64,000 nucleotides of DNA from Urechidicola croceus (lineage in GTDB: Bacteria; Bacteroidota; Bacteroidia; Flavobacteriales; Flavobacteriaceae). The DNA lies in NCBI GenBank assembly GCA_905181865.1, contig CAJIZG010000004.1, forward strand, positions 372,001-436,000, given 5' to 3'. A model generated the notes under the pieces. It had not been told where the DNA came from, made no database searches, and saw only the letters and a list, made by a program, of their open reading frames with translations. Position numbers and translations under genes: made by a program. Within the stretch, counting starts at the first letter, position 1. Every line of letters begins with the position of its first letter. This document shows, one piece after another, positions 9,008 through 19,700 of this stretch.

Positions 9008-12000
9008 ATGGAAAAACTAAAACTTTTATTGATGGCCTTTCTACTAGCCTTTTCATTTACTACATGGGCGCAAGAAGATGTGTCAGGTGTTGTAACTGAT
9101 GTTCAGAACCTTCCAGTTCCGGGAGCAAATGTTATTATTAAGGGCACTTCGATTGGTGCTTCAACAGATTTTGATGGAAACTATCAAATCAAAGCCAATA
9201 GTGGCGATGTCATTGTGATTACGTATCTAGGATATAAAGCACAAGAGATTACCTATACAGGGCAATCTCCTTTAAATGTTCAACTAGAAGAAGATGCATC
9301 ACAACTTGATGAAGCAGTGGTTATTGGATATGGTTCTGTAAAGAGAATAGATTTAACAGGGGCCGTAGAATCTTTAAGCGCCGATGATCTTACCGAGCAA
9401 AAGAAAACAGATATTGGGCAGGCATTACAAGGACGTGTTGCTGGTGTTGATGTTAGAATGCTGAGCAACAAACCAGGAGCGCCTATGTCAATTGATATTA
9501 GGGGTAATTCTGTTATTAATAATAACGATAGAGGTCGTGATGGTTTAAGTGATAACCCTGATAATGATCTTTCAAAACCATTATATGTGGTTGATGGAGT
9601 GTTCTTTGATAACATTAACATTTTAAACCCGGCGGATATTCAGCAAATGGATATTCTAAAAGATGCTTCTGCAACAGCAATTTATGGTGCTAGAGGAGCA
9701 AATGGTGTAGTGCTTATTACTACTAAAAGTGGGATAGAAGGAAAAACAGTATTTTCTTACGAGGGAACTGTAGGGACTCGTTCAGTTACTAATGCTCCAG
9801 ATTTTTTTAATGGGGATGAATATGTTGACTTTGTAGGTAAAGTAGTAAGAAGTAGAGAATGGGGAAGACTTTTTAATGGAGGAGGAACTGGAACAGTGGA
9901 TGATTATAATAACCTTATTCTTGATCTCTCAGGTGAATTAAGAACCCAGAATGAAGAGGCTGATAATGTTGCCAATCGTAGGTATACAGATTGGATAGGT
10001 GATTATCAAAAAACGGGTCTTCAAACCAGTCATAACTTGGCCATGTCTGGTGGTTCAAATGGTGTTGTTTATAATGCCTCTTTAGGTTACTTAAAAGATG
10101 AAGGTGTTATAGGTATTGAAGCGTATGATCGATACAATTTGAGTGCGGCAATAACTAAGAAAGTGTCTGATAAGTTTAGTGCTGGTGTTAAAGCTTATTT
10201 AGCCATGTCTGAGAGAGAAACGGGAAGTAATGAGTTATTTAGAACTACTTTACGTTTACCTCCAACTGTTAATTCTCACGATTCTGATGGAAGCGTTATA
10301 TTATTTCCAGACGATCAAGATGGACGTTTTTTGACTCCGTACTACGAAGCAAATTCACCGAGTTCTTGGACCACCAATACAAAAACTTTAAATGTTATTG
10401 CAAATGTGTTTTTAAATTATAAACCAACTGAATGGCTTAGTTTTAAAACTCAATTTTCGCCAAATATAGAGACCGAAAGATATGGGTCACAATTTGGATT
10501 ATTAACAAAATCAGCAAGAAACGCGCCGTCTAGAACACGTGTTTATTATGATACAGGATATAAAACAGCGTACACTTGGGATAACATTGTAGATTTAAAT
10601 TTTGATCTTACAGAAGATCAAAATTTAAAAGCTACTTTAATATCGTCGGTTTATCGCAACCAAATGGAAGGAAGTAATATTCATACTAGAAATTTTGATA
10701 CTGATGCGTATGGTATTTATAACGCACAAGCAGGGTTAGATGTAAGAAATTATGGCACGTCATTTTACAAGGAAACATTGGTGTCATACGCAGGACGCTT
10801 AAATTATAATCTTTTAGGTAAATATTTATTTACGGCTACGGGTAGATATGATGGTTCATCAAAATTGGCTGTAGATCATAAATGGGCATTTTTTCCTTCT
10901 GCTGCTTTCGCTTGGAAAGCTAGTGAAGAAGAATTTTTACAAAATGAAGATTGGTTGAGTAATTTAAAGTTAAGATTAAGTTATGGAGAATCGGGTAATG
11001 ATAGTCCAGTAAGTGCATATAGTTCTTTAGCGTTCTTATCGTCTGCTAATTATCCTTTTGGAAGTACTCATTCTAATGGTGTACAAGTATCAGGATTGCC
11101 TAACTATGATTTAACTTGGGAACGTTCAAAAGAGGTGAACTTTGGTATTGATTTAGGTATACTCGATAATAGAGTTCGATTTAGTATGGAAATTTATAGA
11201 AAAGAGACAGTTGATGCCTTGTTAAACAAGACCTTATCAGATATAACGGGTTATGGGTCTTCTACTGGAAATTATGGTTCAGTTGAAAACAAAGGTATTG
11301 AGGTTACATTAAATACGGTTAATGTTCAAACGAATAAATTTAGTTGGTCTACTAACTTAAATTTTGCTAAGAATAAGAATGAAATTTTAAGATTAGATGG
11401 TGATCTAGATAAAATAGTTAATCAAAGAAATCATCAGGTATTAGAAGTTGGTCAGCCTGTAGATGCCATCTATAACTATGAGGTTGAAGGTATTTGGCAA
11501 ATAGATGAGGCCGCAGAAGCAATGGCTTTTGATGGAAGTCGTCCGGGTAACTACAAGTATAGAGATATAAATAACAGTGGAACGAGAGATGAAGGTGATA
11601 AAAAGGTTTTAGGTTCAATATCACCAGATTGGATTGGGGGTATGACCAATACTTTTACATATAAAAATTTCGATTTGTCTGTAAATATGTATACAAGACA
11701 AGGGTCGTATGGTCACTCTGAGTTTTATGGTCACTTTGCTCCTCATAGTGGAGATGATGCTAAGTTCAATGGCTTTGATTTAGATTATTGGACACCAAAC
11801 AATCAAGATGCCAAATACCCTGCTTTAGAATATGGAGCGCCAGGAGAATGGTATTACGAAGACTTTAGTTTTGTAAAGGTGGGTAATATTGGTTTGGGCT
11901 ATAATGCGGCACCAGGCTTATTGGAAACATTAAAGATGTCTAGTTTAAGACTGACTTTAAATGTTCAAAATCCTTTTACGTTTACTGATTATAAAGGGCC

Positions 12001-12085
12001 AGATCCTGAAACAGGATTAATGAATTCTTATAGGGGGGGGTATATGAATAAAACGGTATTATTTGGACTTAAGTTGTCTTATTAA
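9008..12085 (+). CDS. SusC-like TonB-dependent outer-membrane transporter
   Basis: Outer-membrane importer for oligosaccharides, working with the SusD-like lipoprotein encoded next. The 1025 residues begin with a signal peptide (MEKLKLLLMAFLLAFSFTTWAQ). A carboxypeptidase-regulatory-like domain follows at about 24-105 (VSGVVTDVQNLPVPGANVII), then the plug at about 115-230 (YGSVKRIDLTGAVESL, LQGRVAGVDV, YGARGANGVVLITTK), then a beta-barrel ending in FGLKLSY with the terminal aromatic residue used for membrane insertion. A run of eight G at 12033-12040 lies 15 codons before the stop. The gene heads a polysaccharide-utilisation locus and is separated from susD by 19 bases. Confidence 0.95.
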   Translation: MEKLKLLLMAFLLAFSFTTWAQEDVSGVVTDVQNLPVPGANVIIKGTSIGASTDFDGNYQIKANSGDVIVITYLGYKAQEITYTGQSPLNVQLEEDASQLDEAVVIGYGSVKRIDLTGAVESLSADDLTEQKKTDIGQALQGRVAGVDVRMLSNKPGAPMSIDIRGNSVINNNDRGRDGLSDNPDNDLSKPLYVVDGVFFDNINILNPADIQQMDILKDASATAIYGARGANGVVLITTKSGIEGKTVFSYEGTVGTRSVTNAPDFFNGDEYVDFVGKVVRSREWGRLFNGGGTGTVDDYNNLILDLSGELRTQNEEADNVANRRYTDWIGDYQKTGLQTSHNLAMSGGSNGVVYNASLGYLKDEGVIGIEAYDRYNLSAAITKKVSDKFSAGVKAYLAMSERETGSNELFRTTLRLPPTVNSHDSDGSVILFPDDQDGRFLTPYYEANSPSSWTTNTKTLNVIANVFLNYKPTEWLSFKTQFSPNIETERYGSQFGLLTKSARNAPSRTRVYYDTGYKTAYTWDNIVDLNFDLTEDQNLKATLISSVYRNQMEGSNIHTRNFDTDAYGIYNAQAGLDVRNYGTSFYKETLVSYAGRLNYNLLGKYLFTATGRYDGSSKLAVDHKWAFFPSAAFAWKASEEEFLQNEDWLSNLKLRLSYGESGNDSPVSAYSSLAFLSSANYPFGSTHSNGVQVSGLPNYDLTWERSKEVNFGIDLGILDNRVRFSMEIYRKETVDALLNKTLSDITGYGSSTGNYGSVENKGIEVTLNTVNVQTNKFSWSTNLNFAKNKNEILRLDGDLDKIVNQRNHQVLEVGQPVDAIYNYEVEGIWQIDEAAEAMAFDGSRPGNYKYRDINNSGTRDEGDKKVLGSISPDWIGGMTNTFTYKNFDLSVNMYTRQGSYGHSEFYGHFAPHSGDDAKFNGFDLDYWTPNNQDAKYPALEYGAPGEWYYEDFSFVKVGNIGLGYNAAPGLLETLKMSSLRLTLNVQNPFTFTDYKGPDPETGLMNSYRGGYMNKTVLFGLKLSY

Positions 12086-12104
12086 TTTTTAAACTATATT
12101 AAAG

Positions 12105-13748
12105 ATGAAAACAATAAAAAACATAAAACAAATTATAGTCTTACTTGTGACTGCACTATTTTTAAGTGCCTGTAACGACTTTATAGAAGAAGAGATTTAT
12201 AGTGATATTACCGCTGAAAGTTTCCTTGATGAGAGTAATGCGGATCAACTAATACTAGGTCTATATAATGCGACGAGAGGAGTTTATAAAAATTATAATT
12301 ATAAATTCGAGGGAACTGATATTTTTACAAGTCAGAATGAGGTGACTTCAACATCAAGTGGTAATGATTATAATGGCTTTAATGCACCACAAACCAGTGG
12401 GCTATGGTCCGCTAATTATGGTGTAATATCGAAAGCAAATACAGCGATTAATAGATATGAAACTCAAATTGCATGGAGTGAGGCAAAATTAGGCGAAAAA
12501 GCTTATGGCATTGCTCAGGCAAGAAGTTTAAGAGCTTTAGCATTTTTTAATTTAGCACAGCAATATGGTGGTGTGGTATTAGATTTAGAAGAACCACAAA
12601 GTATAAGTAATGATTATACACGTTCAACTGAGGAACAGACATACACCTTAATTATAAGTGAATTAGAAGCTGCTATTTCAAATTTAGAGGATGATCCTCA
12701 AACAGGGAGGCTTTCTAAAAGAGCTGCGCAACATGTGTTGGCTGAGGTTTATTTAACTAGAGCATACACATCTTTTGCTGGAGGTTCAGACTTTGCAACT
12801 GCGGCTTCTTTGGCAGAATCTGCTATAGGAGGGTATGACATTAGAAGTCAGTCATTTGCTCAGATATTTGCATATGACAATCAGGAGAACGATGAAATTC
12901 TTTTTGCTGGGCAATGGGATGATGGATTTGCAGAAGATTCGAACAATAACAAGCACTCCCTTTTTATGTTTGGAATAAATTCAACACCTGGTGTAACCAG
13001 AAATAATCAGTATGGAAAAAAAGGGAACAGTTTAATGCCAACACCATATTTTTATTCATTGTTCGCAGCTAACGATTCTAGAGACGATGTAACCCTACAT
13101 AGAACAATAATTGCTGATGAGGCGAGTAGTTTGGGCGATGATATTATTAATGTTGGTGATACCATAATTTATTTTCCTAAAGTAGCATTGAGTATTGCAG
13201 AACTTACAGTTAAATTGGATGATTATTGGGTATATCAACCAGATGAATATTTATATGGAAGACCTGCACCGATAGCAGATGTTAACTATCAATATGTGTT
13301 AAGTCCTTCATTTACGAATTTTCCAATTATGAAAAAATTTGAGGATGAAGTCTTCCAAGAGGAAGGTGGTGGAGCTCGTGATACGTTTATTTTTAGAGTT
13401 GCAGGGTCACATTTATTAGCTGCTGAAGCTCATTTAGGTGCAGGAACATCAGCATCGGCTCTAATGCATTTAAACATAGTTAGAGAGAGAGCTACGGGTG
13501 TAGTAGATCATTATGCTTCCGCAAGTTTAGATAACATTCTTGAGGAGCGTGCATTAGAATTAATAGGTGAATCAAATAGATGGACTGTATTAAAACGTAT
13601 GGGGAAATTAGAAGAAAGAATAAACCTTTATAATCCACACGTTGTAGATCATGGTGCCTTTGATTCAACCAAACACTTATTACGTCCTATTCCAATCAAG
13701 GAATTAGAACTTTCTCCAGATACCATGGTGCAAAACCCTAAGTATTAA
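12105..13748 (+). CDS. SusD/RagB-family glycan-binding outer-membrane lipoprotein
   Basis: Surface lipoprotein that captures glycan and caps the SusC barrel. The 547 residues start with a lipoprotein signal and lipobox LFLSAC (Cys23). Family features include FLDESNADQLILGLYNATRG near 40, a tetratricopeptide-like helical region around 120-230 (ARSLRALAFFNLAQQYGGVVL, RAAQHVLAEVYLTRA), and the RagB C-terminal region with ERALELIGESNRWTVLKRMG and LRPIPIKELELSP. It is co-transcribed with the SusC gene, and a strong terminator follows. Confidence 0.95.
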   Translation: MKTIKNIKQIIVLLVTALFLSACNDFIEEEIYSDITAESFLDESNADQLILGLYNATRGVYKNYNYKFEGTDIFTSQNEVTSTSSGNDYNGFNAPQTSGLWSANYGVISKANTAINRYETQIAWSEAKLGEKAYGIAQARSLRALAFFNLAQQYGGVVLDLEEPQSISNDYTRSTEEQTYTLIISELEAAISNLEDDPQTGRLSKRAAQHVLAEVYLTRAYTSFAGGSDFATAASLAESAIGGYDIRSQSFAQIFAYDNQENDEILFAGQWDDGFAEDSNNNKHSLFMFGINSTPGVTRNNQYGKKGNSLMPTPYFYSLFAANDSRDDVTLHRTIIADEASSLGDDIINVGDTIIYFPKVALSIAELTVKLDDYWVYQPDEYLYGRPAPIADVNYQYVLSPSFTNFPIMKKFEDEVFQEEGGGARDTFIFRVAGSHLLAAEAHLGAGTSASALMHLNIVRERATGVVDHYASASLDNILEERALELIGESNRWTVLKRMGKLEERINLYNPHVVDHGAFDSTKHLLRPIPIKELELSPDTMVQNPKY

Positions 13749-13803
13749 TGTGTCCTTTGGATATTATTATTATAGATTAGAAATTTTAGTTAGTTTTGTT
13801 AAT

Positions 13804-13835
13804 AAAGGCAGACCAATTTTAGTCTGCCTTTTTTT
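13804..13835 (+). terminator. Rho-independent terminator after susCD
   Basis: AAAGGCAGAC (13804-13813) pairs perfectly with GTCTGCCTTT (13822-13831) around an 8-base loop and runs into a T tract to 13835. It ends the susC-susD transcript and separates it from the GH92 gene. Confidence 0.9.
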
Positions 13836-14044
13836 AAATTTTTAAGTAATTAAAAGACCATTTTTATTCTTGTATTGCAAAAAATAAACGTTGTTAGTGC
13901 CTTGTAATTAAAAGGAATATACTGGCGAACGAATGATTAATATTTAATTTAAACTAACGGACATAAAGCCGGAATTCTAGAAATTAATAAAATAAAAGTT
14001 GTTGGAATATAGTTTAGTTTAAAATTTAAAAAAAAGTGAAGTAA
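13836..14044. other. Non-coding region upstream of GH92 gene
   Basis: About 210 AT-rich bases lie between the susCD terminator and the GH92 start. I see no gene, no convincing promoter pair and no strong inverted repeat. Because a terminator precedes it, the GH92 gene presumably has its own promoter here. Confidence 0.4.
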
Positions 14045-16366
14045 ATGAATTTAAAACAAATTTTTACAAGTGAAATTGCTATAATTATTACAGCACTTGT
14101 TTTTTTGATATCATGTAATAAAGAACTTGATACAGTGGTGCGTAAAGAACACCACAACTTAGTAGACAAAGTTTTTCCATTACTTGATACTGAAAATTCA
14201 AGATGGTTTTACTTTTCTTCAGCGAGTCGACCTTTTGGAATGGTAAATTTAAGTCCAGATACAGAAATAGCTGGTGCTTGGGGAAGTGGTTATCAATATA
14301 AAATAGATACTATAAAAGGTTTTAGCCATATTCATGCTTGGCAAATATCAGGCTTGTCTGTAATGCCGGTAGTACTATCAAAAGAAAATAAAAAAAATAT
14401 TTATAAAGATTTTTACTCAAAATTTAGTCATGAAAAAGAATTGATAAAACCAGGGTATCATTATCTAGAATTAGATAGATATAATATTAAAGCGTCGTTG
14501 ACAAGTACAACACGTGTAGGCCTTCATAAGTATGAGTTTCCAAAAAATGAAAGCGGAGCGATTTTATTCAATTTAAATACTCCATTAGGACCTTGTAAAA
14601 ATATAGATGGGAAATTGCAAAAAATAAGTGATCATGAACTATCTGGTACTTTCATTGCAACTCCAACCCGCCGAAGACCAAAACTATTGACAATATATTT
14701 TAAAATTCATTTGGACACTAAAGTTGAATCAGTTGAATTGGATGAAGAAACGGGGAATTATTTAATAAAATTAGAAAAAACAGACAAACCTGTTTTAATG
14801 AAAGCAGGTATTTCATACACATCTATTGAAAATGCTTCTACTAACATTGAAGAAGAACTTCCAAAATGGGATTTTGACAAAACAGTAAATGAATCAAAAA
14901 CAGCGTGGGAACGTTTATTAGGAAGAGTTATTGTTGAAGGAGGTACAGAAAAAGGCCAGAGAAGATTTTACACAGACTTATGGCACGCACTCCAAGGTCG
15001 AAGAATTATAAGTGATGTTAATGGTGCATATCCAGATAATACTGGAGAAATATTTAGAGTTGGACAATTACCGATGGATGACAGCGGTAAACCAAAATTT
15101 AATCATTATAATTCTGATTCTTTTTGGGGGGCACAATGGACCATCAATACCTTATGGGGTCTAGTATATCCAGAAATTAAAAAAGAATTTGTACAATCGC
15201 TATTACAATATCAAAAAGATGGAGGTCTTGTCCCAAGAGGCCCATCAGGAGGTAATTATACAAATGTTATGACGGGAGCGTCAAGTACGCCTTTTATTGT
15301 TAGTGCTATTCAAGAAGGTTTAATTACAGAAGATTTAGAGTCTATTTATCAAGTGCTCAAGAAAAATCATATGCCAGGTGGTATAATGGCAAAAGCTGGT
15401 TATGAACACAAAACATTTATTGGTGGAGGTCTCGAACACTATATAGAAAATGGATATGTGCCATATCCGATTCCTGAAGGTAATTTTGGTATCCATCAAG
15501 ATGGTGCTAGTCAAACTTTGGAATATGCATATCAAGATTGGACATTGGCGCAACTCGCAAAAAAAATAGGACATACAGACGATTATAATTATTTTTTAGA
15601 AAGATCTAAGAATTATAAAAATATTTTTGATGAAACTCAGGGTTGGATTCGGCCTAAAAATATTGATGGTGATTGGTATGAAGATTTTGATCCATATGAA
15701 GTAGAACATGGATTTATAGAATCTAATGGTGCGCAATCTACTTGGTTCGTGCAACATGATTTAAAAGGACTAGCAACTTTAATGGGAGGAGATGACAAAG
15801 CAGTACAAAAATTAAATAATCAATTTGAAACCGCTCAGAAATTAAATTTTACTGCAGGAAATTCACATGCATTAGAAAGTCATCCAGAGTATAGTAGAAT
15901 ACCAATTAATTTTGGAAATCAGCCATCAATACAAACATCACATATTTTTAATCATATAGGAAGACCAGACTTAGCGCAATACTGGACCCGAAACGTGGTT
16001 GAAAAAACATTTAGTGGATTATCTCCATCAACAGGTTTTAACGGAGATGAAGATCAAGGGTTAATGGGGAGTTTAGCGGTATTAATGAAAATAGGTTTGT
16101 TTCAAATGAATGGAGGTACAGAAGATAATCCTGAATATCAAGTAACAAGTCCTGTTTTTGATAAGATATCAATCAAATTAAATAAAGATTATTATCCTGG
16201 CGAGATGTTTGAAATACAAACTGTAAATAATAGCCCAGAAAACGTATATGTGAATAAAATGCAATTTAACGGTAAATCTTTAAAAGTTAATGCAATTAAA
16301 CAAAGCGATATCATTAAGGGAGGTGTACTGCTATTAAATATGGAGCCAAATAGCGTCAAGAATTAA
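14045..16366 (+). CDS. Glycoside hydrolase family 92 (exo-alpha-mannosidase) lipoprotein
   Basis: Likely calcium-dependent exo-acting alpha-mannosidase, anchored by a lipobox (LISC, Cys24). The 773 residues show the GH92 signature PFGMVNLSPDT near 75, GSGYQYKIDTIKGFSHIHAW near 88, LEHYIENGYVPYP near 470, and FIESNGAQSTWFVQHDLKGL near 560. The C-terminal active-site region has GNQPSIQTSH and GFNGDEDQGLMGSL, where the catalytic acidic pair of the family is expected. Several positions differ from the commonest forms (GNQPS rather than GNEPS, and no histidines at the usual place), so linkage specificity may be unusual. It lies between susCD and the locus regulator. Confidence 0.88.
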   Translation: MNLKQIFTSEIAIIITALVFLISCNKELDTVVRKEHHNLVDKVFPLLDTENSRWFYFSSASRPFGMVNLSPDTEIAGAWGSGYQYKIDTIKGFSHIHAWQISGLSVMPVVLSKENKKNIYKDFYSKFSHEKELIKPGYHYLELDRYNIKASLTSTTRVGLHKYEFPKNESGAILFNLNTPLGPCKNIDGKLQKISDHELSGTFIATPTRRRPKLLTIYFKIHLDTKVESVELDEETGNYLIKLEKTDKPVLMKAGISYTSIENASTNIEEELPKWDFDKTVNESKTAWERLLGRVIVEGGTEKGQRRFYTDLWHALQGRRIISDVNGAYPDNTGEIFRVGQLPMDDSGKPKFNHYNSDSFWGAQWTINTLWGLVYPEIKKEFVQSLLQYQKDGGLVPRGPSGGNYTNVMTGASSTPFIVSAIQEGLITEDLESIYQVLKKNHMPGGIMAKAGYEHKTFIGGGLEHYIENGYVPYPIPEGNFGIHQDGASQTLEYAYQDWTLAQLAKKIGHTDDYNYFLERSKNYKNIFDETQGWIRPKNIDGDWYEDFDPYEVEHGFIESNGAQSTWFVQHDLKGLATLMGGDDKAVQKLNNQFETAQKLNFTAGNSHALESHPEYSRIPINFGNQPSIQTSHIFNHIGRPDLAQYWTRNVVEKTFSGLSPSTGFNGDEDQGLMGSLAVLMKIGLFQMNGGTEDNPEYQVTSPVFDKISIKLNKDYYPGEMFEIQTVNNSPENVYVNKMQFNGKSLKVNAIKQSDIIKGGVLLLNMEPNSVKN

Positions 16367-16753
16367 TTTCTAGCATTCAGAAATTAAAGATAAAGATTAA
16401 TTTAAAGATGAGTTTTTTTACGTATCCTTAGTTTAGTTAATTTATCTGCGAGTAGTCAACTTAAGAATGACCCAAAGTCTGAATAAGAATTTATAGACTT
16501 AAGCTTTGGCACTTTTTTAATTCAATATGTATTTTATCGAATCAAAATAGATAACGAGTTATTTTGCCATAGTATAATCGTTATCAATAGATTATAGCCA
16601 AGTATGACATCGGTAATGTTTTTTAAAAAGTATTGGAAATAATTTTAGAGAAAACGAAGAATAGCGCTTTTGCTTAAATTGATAAAAATTAGATCAATTT
16701 CAATAAAATCTTTAAAATGAGTTATATTAGTTGATTCATAAAATAATTATCTG
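16367..16753. other. Non-coding region between GH92 and HTCS, with inverted repeat
   Basis: No gene is seen in these 387 bases. CCAAAGTCT...AGACTTAAGCTTTGG at about 16472-16509, followed by six T, is a possible but imperfect terminator for the GH92 gene. Further on, GATAACGA (16550-16557) and TCGTTATC (16578-16585) form a perfect 8-bp inverted repeat with a 20-base spacer. That is a plausible operator for the regulator gene downstream, though no protein can be assigned. Confidence 0.45.
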
Positions 16754-19700
16754 GTGCGATTAAATTTAAGTAATATAATAAAATTATTATTTTCGATTAT
16801 TTTTTTGATGTCAAATATCTTAAATGCTCAACATTTAAAATTTGAGCATTATAATGATAAAGATGGTCTGTCTCATAACTCTGTGCGGCAAATAGTACAA
16901 GATAAACAAGGATTTTTGTGGTTAGGGACGTTTTCAGGATTAAATCGTTTCGATGGATTTCAATTTAGATCGTACTTAAGTAATACAGGCACAAAGAACA
17001 CCCTATTTAATGATGATATTACCGTATTAAAATTAGATGAAGCGAAAAACAGTTTATGGATTGGAACAAGAAAGGGACTAACCCGTTTGAATTTAGAAAC
17101 TCATGTTTTTACTACTTTTTTACCAGATGACAATAACCCAAGTAGCATTCCAGATGAAGAAATAAGATCTATACATATAGATAAATTTGACCGAATTTGG
17201 GTAGGGACCAAGAACGCGGGTGTGGGTTTTTTTGAACCGGGTATTAATAAATTCACAAAAGTACCTTTGGAGAATTTTAAATATATCAAAGAAATAGTTG
17301 AAGATATAAACGGAAACATTTGGATTGGGAGTTATGAAATGGTTTCTATTGCAAAAATTAAACTTGGAAATACTGGAGTAATTTCAGAAATAGAATATTA
17401 TACGCTAGACATACCGAACTCTATTGAGAAAAATCCTTATATAAATTTTATTTATGAAGATGGCAATCGAGATATTTTTATTGGTACACGCGAAGGTCTT
17501 TTTAAATTGGATTTGGTTAAAAATGTATTTGTAAATCTTAGCCTTAAAGATGAGGATGTTAATGACAAATTAGGACCATATTTTTTATCGGTAGCTAGGG
17601 CTCCTGATGGAAAATATTGGGTAGGTACGTTAGGGGGGTTGCTAGTTTGTAATGAACTAGAAGATATTAGTAAAGGTGATTTTCGTTGGTATTTTTCTGA
17701 TCTTTCAGATAATACGTCACTTGTTGATAATTTAATTTCTTCATTATATTTTGATGCCTCTGGAACCCTCTGGATTGGTACCGAAGATGGTTTAGACAAA
17801 TATGATCCTTATGAGAATCAGTTTAAAATAAGCAAAGATATTTCGCAATATATTAATAATCAGTTGCCAAGGATTAGAGGTTTTACAAAAACCTATAAAG
17901 ATGAGGTAGTTGTTGCAACCAGGCATAATGGCCTTTTTATTTCTAAAGGAGGAGATTTTGTCCCATTATTTAATAATAACAGTGATATTGCCAGTATCTA
18001 TTCTAAAAATGGAAATATTCTTTATTGCGGTTTATGGGATGGGAGAATTCTACGCTATAATTACGATGAACATAGTTCAGAAACTATAGATGTTGGTTTT
18101 GAAAACACGCCAGTTTTGAATTTTATAGAGTATGATGATAATTTAGTTGTTTGCTCCTTTGGAGAGGGAGCTAAGATTTTTGACAAAACAACATTAAATT
18201 CTGCTGTTCACATATTACCCAATTATAACATTAACAAGGTTACCATAGATTTTGATAGGATCTTATGGTTTGCTACAGAAGTTGGGGTAGTGAAATATGA
18301 TCTTGTTAATAGAAAATCGTCTATTTATGAGCGAGGCTTAAATGCTAATGAGGGGCTTCCTCATGATAATGTAAGTGATATTCTAGTTAATTCTAGGGGG
18401 CAAATTTGGGCTGCTACAAGAAAAGGAATAAGTGTTTATAATCCAGATATAGACTCGTTTGAAAGAACTGATGAGATTAAGGAATTAGATGGTAAATGGG
18501 TTACTAATTTGGTTGATGATGCCAATGGTTATTTATGGTTAAACATGAATAATAGTATTGCCAAATATAATATAGAAAGCAACTTAGTTAATATTTATAA
18601 TATTGACAGTGGTAATCGGCTGGATGTGTTTAGTTCTAGTGGATTTTATAATTTTGAGAATTCCAAAATTTATCTAGGAGGAAAAAATGGTATTCTTTAC
18701 TTTTCTCCTTTTGATTTAAAAGAAAATAAATGGTCGCCAAGACCTGTGATAACCGAGTTTAAAGTTAATAATATTCCAGTTTTACCTGGATTGAAATTGA
18801 ATGGACAGATACCTTTAACTAGGGATATTAATTATTCTAAAGAAGAGGTGCTAAGTTTTAATAATAGAAATTTTTCTCTTCAGTTTTCAAATCCGTCATT
18901 TACTAATGAAGGATTGAATAAGTATCAATATATATTGGATGGTTTTGATAAGACTTGGATAGAAACAGGAAGTAATTCAAGAACAGTTCAATATACTAAT
19001 TTGTCTTCCGGTACGTATTATTTTAAAATTCGTTCTAGCAACAGTGATGGCATTTGGAGTGATGAAGTATCTTATAAGATAAAAATAAATTTGCCTTTTT
19101 GGTTTAGTTGGCAAGCAATTGCATTGGGTTTAATCATTATATTTATTATTACCTACTTTGTTAGAAGAGAAATTAAAGACAGAATTAGGTTAAAACAAGA
19201 ATTAATAACGGAGAAGGTAAATAGAGAACGAGATATAAAACTAAACAATGAAAAACTTCGATTTTTTACGAATATTTCTCATGAATTAAGAACTCCTTTA
19301 ACACTGATTTTAGGGCCTGCGAAACAACTTTTAGAAGAGAGAAAAGAGAGTGTTACAGACTATCAACGCAGTAAATATAATCTTATTTATCAAAACGCCA
19401 GTAGATTGTTTGAACTTGTAAATCAGGTATTAGACTTTAGAAAAGCACAAACGGGAGAACTAAAGTTAAAGGTGTCGGAAACAGATGTTTTACAATATTC
19501 TAAAAATATTTTCGAATCATTTAAAGAACTTGCTTTTAATAAGAAAATAAATTTGAGTTTTGATCATGAAGATGTTTCAATAAATGGTTGGATAGATAGA
19601 GATAAGTATGATAAAGTTTTATACAATCTTTTATCGAATGCCATAAAATTTACCAATGAATATGGAGAAGTTGGTCTTTTTATCCACTTAAAAGATTCAT

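Noticed and set aside
16808-16810. ATG 16808 as HTCS start
   Set aside because: It would remove most of the signal peptide that is encoded from GTG 16754.
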